Assembly: GCA_016124895.1 (NCBI GenBank)
Contig: WGMU01000170.1
Coordinates: forward strand, 1-56,362
Source of the DNA: a bacterium
Lineage (GTDB): Bacteria > Planctomycetota > Planctomycetia > Planctomycetales > Planctomycetaceae
Direction of reading: 5' to 3'
DNA length: 56,362 nucleotides
The translations under genes and the position numbers were made by a program. The notes below the pieces were generated by a model that made no database searches, was not told where the DNA came from, and saw only the letters and a list, made by a program, of their open reading frames with translations. The number at the start of each line of letters is the position of its first letter. The stretch's first letter is position 1. This document shows positions 1 to 7,039 of the stretch, one piece after another.

Positions 1-26
1 GCAACCGCCATGTTCGCCTCCGTGAG

Positions 27-1721
27 TCACTGCGACGGCAGCCTCATGCTGCCGCACCACTCACGAGCTTGTAACAGGCAAAACACAAATGCGCCAGCCA
101 TCCAGCCTGCCTCCCCTGCCCAAAGTGCGCGCTGGCCCTGAGCACCGCATGCGGCCAGGTACTCTTGAAACGTCCGATGCGGAAAATCCACCAACCCGCG
201 CGAGGGCTCCCGAAGGAGACCAGTCCGCAATATCAAATGCTCCAAGACAACACTCGCTGCAACACCTTGCGTTTTCGTTGACCTGCAAAGCGGAAGAGCC
301 TTCTGAATCCACCGCGACGCCTCTTCCTGCGAGATTTCAATTTGCTGGTCGCCACTTCCGTCCTTGTTTTGCACCATATGCCACGCGAGTCTCTGCAAGA
401 CAACTTCGCCATCACCAAGGGAGAACTCAGACATTTCTTCGGCAATCGGCCCGATATCTCGCTGCCTATTACGTTCCTCAAGTAGCATACGACAACAGCG
501 ATCATATAGATCGACACGCTCGGTCGGGAGATATCCTTTGTGCCGCCAGTGCAGCGTACAGACCATCGCACATAGCAACGGGTTTCGGCAAAGATCTCTA
601 ACCCTTTGATTCAACGGGTCACCCAGCTTATCTGGAAGTCCGGCTTGAGCTTCAGTCAATTCACGTCGAATTTCAGGATCACCCTCTATGGCAAGCAGAG
701 AGTCATGCCACTTCTCAATGAATAACGTGCGATCAGTAGTCGTCATATCGAGCAAGTGACTGGCTGCAAAGTGTGCGGGCGGATTCCAGTTTGCGGAGAT
801 TCCACCTCCTGCCTCCGACGGGATATGGCGGGACGTAATGTAGACTCTGCAGTTTGGGTAGCTGTCGCAGAATTGCCCCACCCACTCCCAAAATGCACGA
901 CGCTGCACGGTCGAAATCTCGTCAACGCCATCAATCAACACAACCGCTCTCCCCGCATCAAGCACATCGTACAACCACGATTCTGGTGGCGTCTTATCCC
1001 ATACCGCTGGATCAATGGTATGTCGCGTAAAAAGAGACACGCTAGGCGTAACGCCCTGCTCGACCAGACTTCGTAATCTGATGAAGAAAGGGATTCCGTT
1101 ACGCCACGGATTATTTAAGTCGCGCCGATCTGCACATTTCATCGCTAGCCAGCTCAGAAGTGTAGATTTGCCGGAACCTGCTGCGCCTTGGATCGTCATT
1201 CGTGGATTCTGACGAAGCGTAGGAGCGGCATCATATCGGCCACTACCGTCTGAAGTCGTAGACATGGCAAGACTGACGTAGGCAAGATCAAGCGGTTGCT
1301 TTACCTCGCGCAAATCAGCGGTCCCAAAGGTTCGCAGGCGCGAGTAGCGTGAGTACACTTGATCGAGGTACTCTTGCTCATATCGTGCGTCGTTCTCATT
1401 TAGTTGCTGATGAAGAGTGAATATGCCTACTTTTATAAGGGACAGCTCATCCAGCAAGCCTTTCGCCTGGCTGTCCGTCGCATCAGACAAGGCGCGAATA
1501 ATGGTCCCAACTTCTTGTAGTGCCTCTCGATTATCACGCAATTCACGGAGAAGTTGTGTTTGTTCCTTTCGGCGAAGCCAGTCAATGTACTCGCGAACGG
1601 TTGCATCGTTTTTCGCATGCCACCACGAGCGGAGAGACAATTGAAATTCAGCGAGTGTCGTGAGTGACGACACGAAGGAGAGCGGGGGAAGGAGCAACTC
1701 CAAGAGGCTTCGTGGGGTCAT
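27..1721 (-). CDS. NACHT-domain NTPase, C-terminally short (564 aa)
   Basis: A STAND-type NTPase. The N-terminal 120 residues are mostly helical and charged. Walker A is GAAGSGKST at residues 179-187 and Walker B VLIDGVDE at 261-268, followed by a typical sensor-1 region (YITSR). The HRTFQEYLAA motif, usual in the winged-helix end of NACHT proteins, sits about 40 residues from the stop. Family members normally continue past this motif into a repeat or effector region; here only about 34 residues follow, and they look compositionally odd, so truncation or frameshift is likely. The ATG is preceded by GGGAG about 7 nt upstream. Bacterial NACHT proteins include antiphage NLR-like sensors; that role is inference. 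No effector domain is recognisable at either end. No partner gene is visible on the right, and the left flank is outside the window. Confidence 0.85.
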   Translation of the reverse strand: MTPRSLLELLLPPLSFVSSLTTLAEFQLSLRSWWHAKNDATVREYIDWLRRKEQTQLLRELRDNREALQEVGTIIRALSDATDSQAKGLLDELSLIKVGIFTLHQQLNENDARYEQEYLDQVYSRYSRLRTFGTADLREVKQPLDLAYVSLAMSTTSDGSGRYDAAPTLRQNPRMTIQGAAGSGKSTLLSWLAMKCADRRDLNNPWRNGIPFFIRLRSLVEQGVTPSVSLFTRHTIDPAVWDKTPPESWLYDVLDAGRAVVLIDGVDEISTVQRRAFWEWVGQFCDSYPNCRVYITSRHIPSEAGGGISANWNPPAHFAASHLLDMTTTDRTLFIEKWHDSLLAIEGDPEIRRELTEAQAGLPDKLGDPLNQRVRDLCRNPLLCAMVCTLHWRHKGYLPTERVDLYDRCCRMLLEERNRQRDIGPIAEEMSEFSLGDGEVVLQRLAWHMVQNKDGSGDQQIEISQEEASRWIQKALPLCRSTKTQGVAASVVLEHLILRTGLLREPSRGLVDFPHRTFQEYLAACGAQGQRALWAGEAGWMAGAFVFCLLQAREWCGSMRLPSQ

Positions 1722-2015
1722 TATGTTCTCCCTGATGACACGTCAATAAAAGCGCACAGTCTGTACAGGGGGGGGCCGTGCCGGTCAAGCCAACTGCTCA
1801 CTTGCATTGAGATCGGTCCCCAGAAGAGGATCGCGGCGAGTCGATTGACTGAAAACCCTTCGAGATACTCCTAACGCGTGTTTGGATATGAGTGACTCCA
1901 TCCACAGAGCAGCCCCCTCTAAACTGACGGTCAACTCATCTTCCCGATCCTGAAGAAGTGGCTTGACGAGTACGCGGAGCCATTCGTCGGGAGAACGCTA
2001 CGGCAAGACCGGACG
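1722..2015. other. Intergenic gap, no gene recognised
   Basis: This gap of nearly 300 bp lies between the NACHT gene promoter side and the stop of tctA. It has a run of seven G around 1769. A plus-strand stretch at about 1951-2040 translates to a short readable peptide (KKWLDEYAEPFVGRTLR) that ends in a stop. It could be the tail of a decayed gene, but I do not recognise it. The NACHT promoter should be here; no clear -35/-10 pair is visible. Confidence 0.4.
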
Positions 2016-3578
2016 CTACGACGGCACGGCGGCGGTTGATCGTCGGTTCTTCCCGATCAGGCGTGAGATCAGCGGCCAAAGCCAGACAATGATGCAGAGT
2101 GCGCCGAGGCTGGCGGCGATGGGGCGGCTGAAGAAGGCGGTCAGGGAGTCAGATTTCGTGAGGCTTTGTACGAAGGTTTCTTCAAGTCGCGGACCGAGAA
2201 TAATCCCCAGGACGACCGGGCCAAGCGGCACACCGAAGCGTTCGAGCACGAAGCCGAGCAGGCCCATGCACAGCATCACGTAGACATCGAAGTAACTCGA
2301 ATTGATTGCGAACGAACCGACGATACACGCCATCAGAATCAGCGGAAGAATCACGTAGCGCGGCACGCGGACGATCTGGCTGCCGAGCCGGATCGCCAGA
2401 AATCCCAGCGGCAGCAGCAGCAGGTTCGCCAGCACGAAGGTCAGATAAATGCTGTAGACGATCGGCAGTTGAGCCGGGTTCTGAAAGATGTCCGGGCCGG
2501 GCGAGACGTTCTTCATCAGCAGCACACCGATCACAATTGCCGTCACCGAGTCGCCGGGAATGCCGAGCACCAGAGCCGGGATCCACGCTCCGGCCAGCGA
2601 CGCGTTGTTCGCCGTCGTCGCGTCTGCGATGCCCTGCAGCGAACCGCTGCCGTACTCCGCCTGCTCGGTCACCGTCGACCGCCGCTTCGAGACCGCGTAC
2701 GACACCCACGCCGCTATGTCTGCCCCGGCGCCCGGCAGCATCCCGATGAACGCGCCAATCGTGCTCGACGTCAGCACGCGGCCGATCGAACGTTTGAGCC
2801 GCTGGATTGCTGAGCTGAAGACGTCACGCATCGCCGCGCCGAGCCAGCCCCGCGATCCAAACCGGGCTTCCGCAGCCGCGGCCTGGAGAGCCGATTCCTG
2901 CACAGCCGGCTTCAGCACGTTACGCAGCACTTCAGAAAAGCCAAACAACCCGATCATCGCTGGAATGAAGTCGATGCCCGACGCGAGTTGCTCGATACCG
3001 AACGTCAGTCGCGGCACGCCATGCGTCGAACCGATCCCGACACAGGCAATCAGCAGACCGATCGCCAGAGAGAGCAGCCCCTTTGCGGCGGAACCGCGCG
3101 AGACGATCGCCGCGCAGCTCAGGCCAAGCACGCACAACCAGAAGTATTCGTAACTGGAGAACTCGAACGCGACGCGCGCGAGCTGCGGTGCGGCGACAAT
3201 CAAAAAGACCGCTCCGATCAGCCCGCCGACGACGCTGAAGACCAGCGACACTCCGAGCGTCTTCTGATGCTCATGCCGCTGCGTCAGCGCATACGCGTCA
3301 TCGACGTACGCGGCCGATGACGGCGTGCCGGGAATACGCATCAGCGTCGTCGGGATATCGCCGGAGAAAATGCAGCACGCTTCCATCGTCACGATGGCCG
3401 CAACGCCAGCGACCGGGTCGAGGAAAAACGTGAACGGCACCATCAGCGCGACCGCCATCGTCGCGGTCAGGCCGGGAATCGCTCCAACAAACAGACCGAA
3501 CATCGCCGCGAGCAGAATAACCAGCAGCGTCTCGGGACTGAACGTGTTCTGAAGGGCCGTCTGCAGCGCGTCGCTCAT
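2016..3578 (-). CDS. tctA: Tripartite tricarboxylate transporter permease, TctA family (520 aa)
   Basis: The large polytopic permease of a TTT (tripartite tricarboxylate) carrier, which imports carboxylates using the ion gradient and a periplasmic binding protein. The N-terminal GAIPGLTATMAVALMVPF segment (about residues 32-49) and the later GMLPGAGADIAAWVSYAVSK segment are the two Gly/Pro-rich signatures of the TctA family, and hydrophobic spans run through the whole length. Length matches the family (about 500 aa). The ATG at 3578 has GGA 6 nt upstream, a weak Shine-Dalgarno. It lies 140 bp downstream of the fused TctC-TctB gene on the same strand, with a palindrome in between. Substrate is not predictable from sequence. 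Confidence 0.93.
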   Translation of the reverse strand: MSDALQTALQNTFSPETLLVILLAAMFGLFVGAIPGLTATMAVALMVPFTFFLDPVAGVAAIVTMEACCIFSGDIPTTLMRIPGTPSSAAYVDDAYALTQRHEHQKTLGVSLVFSVVGGLIGAVFLIVAAPQLARVAFEFSSYEYFWLCVLGLSCAAIVSRGSAAKGLLSLAIGLLIACVGIGSTHGVPRLTFGIEQLASGIDFIPAMIGLFGFSEVLRNVLKPAVQESALQAAAAEARFGSRGWLGAAMRDVFSSAIQRLKRSIGRVLTSSTIGAFIGMLPGAGADIAAWVSYAVSKRRSTVTEQAEYGSGSLQGIADATTANNASLAGAWIPALVLGIPGDSVTAIVIGVLLMKNVSPGPDIFQNPAQLPIVYSIYLTFVLANLLLLPLGFLAIRLGSQIVRVPRYVILPLILMACIVGSFAINSSYFDVYVMLCMGLLGFVLERFGVPLGPVVLGIILGPRLEETFVQSLTKSDSLTAFFSRPIAASLGALCIIVWLWPLISRLIGKNRRSTAAVPS

Positions 3579-3635
3579 TGTTCGTCCAGAAGTTCATTCG
3601 GAATTCGTAAATGTCTTTGCTGCCCCCCGCTGCTT

Positions 3636-3688
3636 GTGTGCCACTGGCTCTGCCAGTGAATCGATTACTGGCAAAGTCAGTGGCACAC
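3636..3688. repeat. Palindromic element between tctCB and tctA
   Basis: The arms GTGTGCCACTG (3636-3646) and CAGTGGCACAC (3678-3688) are perfectly complementary, and an inner pair (GCCAGT / ACTGGC) extends the stem. It lies in the intercistronic gap of a minus-strand operon and could fold on either strand. It may attenuate tctA transcription or be an interspersed repeat; I cannot tell which. Confidence 0.75.
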
Positions 3689-3718
3689 TCTCAGCCAGAC
3701 CTGACCGCGGGCGGAGAC

Positions 3719-5134
3719 TCACCAGCCGATCAGCCCCCGCGGCAGCGGCACGCGGAGCAGGACAGTAAAAATCTGATAGATGATCGGACTCGCGACGATC
3801 GCCAGCAGGACGGCCGTTCTTACCGGAGCCCGCAGCAACAGCGAGATGCCGAGCAGCAGGATCGCTGACATCGGAATGAATCCGATCGAGTCGGTGGCCA
3901 GCGAGTACGTTCCCGTCGCAATGATCACGCATCCAAACGCGACCTTCTGAGTGAGCGCCGATTCGCCGGACTCGACTGATGACACGTCAGCGGAGTTTTC
4001 CTCAGCGGCCGGTTCATCAGCCGGCAGCGGCGCTCGCATCCGCCTCGCCGCGCCGACCCCGATCACTGTCAGACTTCCCAGAGCCAGACAGCCCGCGACG
4101 AGCGGAAACGCGTTCGGGCCGATCGGTCCGGAGCGAACCGTCTTGAACTCTTCTCGACCGAGCAGCTTGCCGAACGTTGCATCCTCGCCTGCGAGGAACG
4201 CCGCAAAGTCATCCGTCGCGCGCCACGTATGGTCAAAGCCTTCGCTCTCCATGTAAGCCGGGAACGTCTGACCGTTGACTTCAGCCTGCCCGCTCACGAT
4301 GCGCCGCAGCGCGGTCACCAGTCGCTCACGGATTTCCGGTGGAGTCCCCTGAGGGACTCCGATCCCGCGCCAGCCGGTCAGCGTCCAGTTGGAGCCCTGC
4401 TCTTTGAGCGTCGGGTACTTGTCGAGGCCCGGCAGCGCGAGTCGCTGGTCGGCCATGACTCCGAGACAGCGAATCTTTCCGGCGTCGAGCAGCGATCTCG
4501 CTTCGGGCACGCTGCAGCAGACCAGATCGATGCCACCACTCATCAGTTCCTGCAGGCTCGGCGCCGAGCCCTGCGACGGGATCCAGACGACGTCGGTTGG
4601 CAGCCGGTCGAACGACAGCAGCCAGCCGGCCAGCGCGAGATGCCACGCTCCGAGTGACGCTGTGCCTGACGCTTTCAGGTCGCCAGGCTTATCGCGGACA
4701 GCCGCTTCGAGTTCACTCATCGTGTTGAACGGCGAGTCATCACGGACGAACAGAGCGGCCGGGTCCTCATTCACCGACATCAGCGGTTCGCTGTTCTGCC
4801 AGGTGAGATGAGTCAGGCCCCGCCAGTGCAGCATGCTCAGCTCGAGCGTCATCATCGACAGTGTGTAACCGTCCGGTCGCGCCAGCAGTCCGCGCGCGTG
4901 CCCCGTAACGCCCTGCCCTCCGGTCGCGTTGATCACGTTGACCGGAACACCGAGTTCCTCTTCGAGATAGATTCCCATCTGCCGCGAGACGCGATCGGTC
5001 CCGCCACCCGCCGCCCACGGGCAGACCAGCGTGATCGGCCGGTTCGGGTACGAGTCTGTGCGCGAGCACCCCGCACTCAGCGCATACAACAGTAGACCCA
5101 GCCACTGAAACCGACTCCGCCATTCGCGTCGCAT
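3719..5134 (-). CDS. TctC-TctB fusion: lipoprotein solute-binding protein joined to small TTT membrane subunit (471 aa)
   Basis: Residues about 24-330 form a TctC/Bug-type periplasmic binding protein, with the family motif YPNRPITLVCPWAAGGGTD near the N-terminus and NATGGQGVTG soon after. From about 340 to the end come four or five hydrophobic spans that match the small membrane subunit TctB. In classical TTT systems these are separate proteins, so this is a natural fusion. The open frame reaches 5230, but I choose ATG 5134 because it gives MRREWRSR, a hydrophobic run and the lipobox LSAGC, with the lipidated Cys at residue 23. The binding domain would therefore be tethered by lipid and by the TctB helices. 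It precedes tctA in the same operon. Confidence 0.85.
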   Translation of the reverse strand: MRREWRSRFQWLGLLLYALSAGCSRTDSYPNRPITLVCPWAAGGGTDRVSRQMGIYLEEELGVPVNVINATGGQGVTGHARGLLARPDGYTLSMMTLELSMLHWRGLTHLTWQNSEPLMSVNEDPAALFVRDDSPFNTMSELEAAVRDKPGDLKASGTASLGAWHLALAGWLLSFDRLPTDVVWIPSQGSAPSLQELMSGGIDLVCCSVPEARSLLDAGKIRCLGVMADQRLALPGLDKYPTLKEQGSNWTLTGWRGIGVPQGTPPEIRERLVTALRRIVSGQAEVNGQTFPAYMESEGFDHTWRATDDFAAFLAGEDATFGKLLGREEFKTVRSGPIGPNAFPLVAGCLALGSLTVIGVGAARRMRAPLPADEPAAEENSADVSSVESGESALTQKVAFGCVIIATGTYSLATDSIGFIPMSAILLLGISLLLRAPVRTAVLLAIVASPIIYQIFTVLLRVPLPRGLIGW

Positions 5135-5231
5135 CAAACCGTCCCGGATCAGAAAGGAACTCGTCAGGCCATCCGGCCCTGGTCCGCCGTGCAAGTGCTC
5201 GCGGCGGATCTTCTGGATCCGGCTCAGCAAA

Positions 5232-6788
5232 TCAATAGCGACGAATCAGTGAAACCTGAACCTCGCCGTCAAAAAAGCGGTTCTGGTTCGACCGACGCAG
5301 CGGCAGAACGCCGGCAACGCGCAGAGCCGTGTGGTGATACCACTCGGTGTGGACACCGATCGTCGCGTTCAGCACGTCGAAGCGGTTGTACGGACTGGTT
5401 ACCGACAGAATGCCAGCCTGCCCGCTCGGTCCGTTGCTGACCGCCGACGTCCAGTGCAACTCGAACGTCGACGCCACTCCGGTCAGACCATCTGACTTCG
5501 GTTCGTCCGGGCGGTACCACCAGTAACCGGCCGACGCGTCAAGATACAGCAGCGTCTGATCCCTGAGCTTGGTCGACGAAGTGTCTCCAAAGGATGTGAA
5601 CTGGTAATCGTTGGACGACGCAGCGACGTCGACCTGCGAGTAAAAGTGAAAGAACCAGTTGTCGTCCGGCGTGAGCTGCAGCGCGAGGTACGGCAGCAGA
5701 TGCACGGTGCGGTTCAGAATCTGCAGTTGCGAGTCGGGTCCGAGTGACAGATCGACGTTGGCCGCGGTCGGTACGGTTGTGGCCAGTCCCATGGCCAGAG
5801 CATGGTTTTCGCCGCGCGACAGCAGCGTCTTCAGTGTGACCACCAGGTTGCCGACCGTATTTGCGCTGTAGCCCACTCCGTTCACATTGACGCCGGGCGT
5901 CGATGACAGTGGCAGACGAAGTTCAACCGACGAGCGACCTTCGTCGAACGTCTTCTCAACGCCCAGCGTGAACAGGTTGACGTTGTTGCTGACGGATCCG
6001 CCTGGTCCCGTCTGAAAGTTCAACGCATTCTGGAAATGGTTGTAGTACGCAAAGACGCGATCAGTCGGCAGTGCCCGGGCCTGTTCGTTCTTGAAACGCG
6101 CCATGCCGCCGCCGAGGGGCACGTCGAACTGTGCCGTATTGATTGGCTGGCCGGTGGTGAAGTTTCCGAAATTGAGCATCACGTGCTGCGGGACGATCGA
6201 ATCGCCGAACATGTCCGGCGCGCGGGACAATCTCGCCAGAAACGGCTGCGGCGGAGCCTGCAGCGCCGCGAACGGACTCAGCGGTGACGGCTCCGTCATC
6301 AAAGGCTCACTGATCAGCGGTGATTGCGCTGCCGGCGGCTGAGCCGTTGGTGGAGGCGGCGTCACAGCCGGTTTCGCTCCGCTCGGAGCCGGAGGCGGAC
6401 CTGGCTGCGGTGCCTGTCCCGCCGTCGGTCTCGCCGGCGTTGCTTCAGCCGCCGGTGCTGGCTGTTTCTGAGGGGCAGGAGTCGGCGTCGGCGGCTCGGT
6501 CTGAGTCTGAGCGACAAGCTGATCCACGACCGGCGTCGAACTGTAGCCAGGCAGAAATCTGACGGGTGGAGCTGAGTAGCGTCCGGAGTAGCGTTGCTGA
6601 TACGCGTCGCGGTCCGAGTTTCCCGGAGCCGCCCACCAGTCTTCGACCGGTTGCTGAGCACTGCGGTGACCCGTCGCTTCCCAGCCTGGCTGATCAGCAC
6701 GCGCGTGCTCGCAGAAAAGCCCGGCCCCCAGCAGGCTGATGCCGGTCGCTGCGACGAGAAGTCCGTTGAGAGTCTGTGCCGCTCGCAT
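5232..6788 (-). CDS. Secreted proline-rich protein, probable outer-membrane beta-barrel (518 aa)
   Basis: An N-terminal signal peptide (hydrophobic run, then ARADQ as likely cleavage site) is followed by a Tyr/Arg-rich stretch, a Pro/Ala/Gln-rich linker (about residues 85-165), and a long C-terminal half of alternating polar and hydrophobic residues that ends in the aromatic YRR-Y type tail (last residue Tyr). This is compatible with an outer-membrane barrel, but no named family is certain. I choose ATG 6788 rather than the frame's far end at 6836, because GGAG lies 6 nt upstream and a clean signal peptide results. It sits 97 bp upstream of the TctC-TctB fusion on the same strand, so it may be the outer-membrane pore of this uptake operon (inference). 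Confidence 0.6.
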   Translation of the reverse strand: MRAAQTLNGLLVAATGISLLGAGLFCEHARADQPGWEATGHRSAQQPVEDWWAAPGNSDRDAYQQRYSGRYSAPPVRFLPGYSSTPVVDQLVAQTQTEPPTPTPAPQKQPAPAAEATPARPTAGQAPQPGPPPAPSGAKPAVTPPPPTAQPPAAQSPLISEPLMTEPSPLSPFAALQAPPQPFLARLSRAPDMFGDSIVPQHVMLNFGNFTTGQPINTAQFDVPLGGGMARFKNEQARALPTDRVFAYYNHFQNALNFQTGPGGSVSNNVNLFTLGVEKTFDEGRSSVELRLPLSSTPGVNVNGVGYSANTVGNLVVTLKTLLSRGENHALAMGLATTVPTAANVDLSLGPDSQLQILNRTVHLLPYLALQLTPDDNWFFHFYSQVDVAASSNDYQFTSFGDTSSTKLRDQTLLYLDASAGYWWYRPDEPKSDGLTGVASTFELHWTSAVSNGPSGQAGILSVTSPYNRFDVLNATIGVHTEWYHHTALRVAGVLPLRRSNQNRFFDGEVQVSLIRRY

Positions 6789-7039
6789 TGCGTGCTCCGC
6801 CGTTTCTGTCCGGGTCAGGATTGCGCACAAGGTCACCTCGGGCGCAAACCGTTTCTGCAGATATCGGCGGAGTTTTACAGGCGCGCTCGAACCACTTCAG
6901 ACCGTGGAGAGGCTTTATCCCGAACGACTGTTGCAGCTTTCCTGACCGGCAAGGTTTAACGCCGGGTCAGGACACCGTCAGAATCCGATCGCTCTGCCTC
7001 CGCTGCCGGCCTCGATGAGGATCGGCGGGCGACAGAAAC

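Noticed and set aside
1951-2040. Short peptide KKWLDEYAEPFVGRTLR as a gene remnant.
   Set aside because: Too short and no recognised family; reported only within the gap description.
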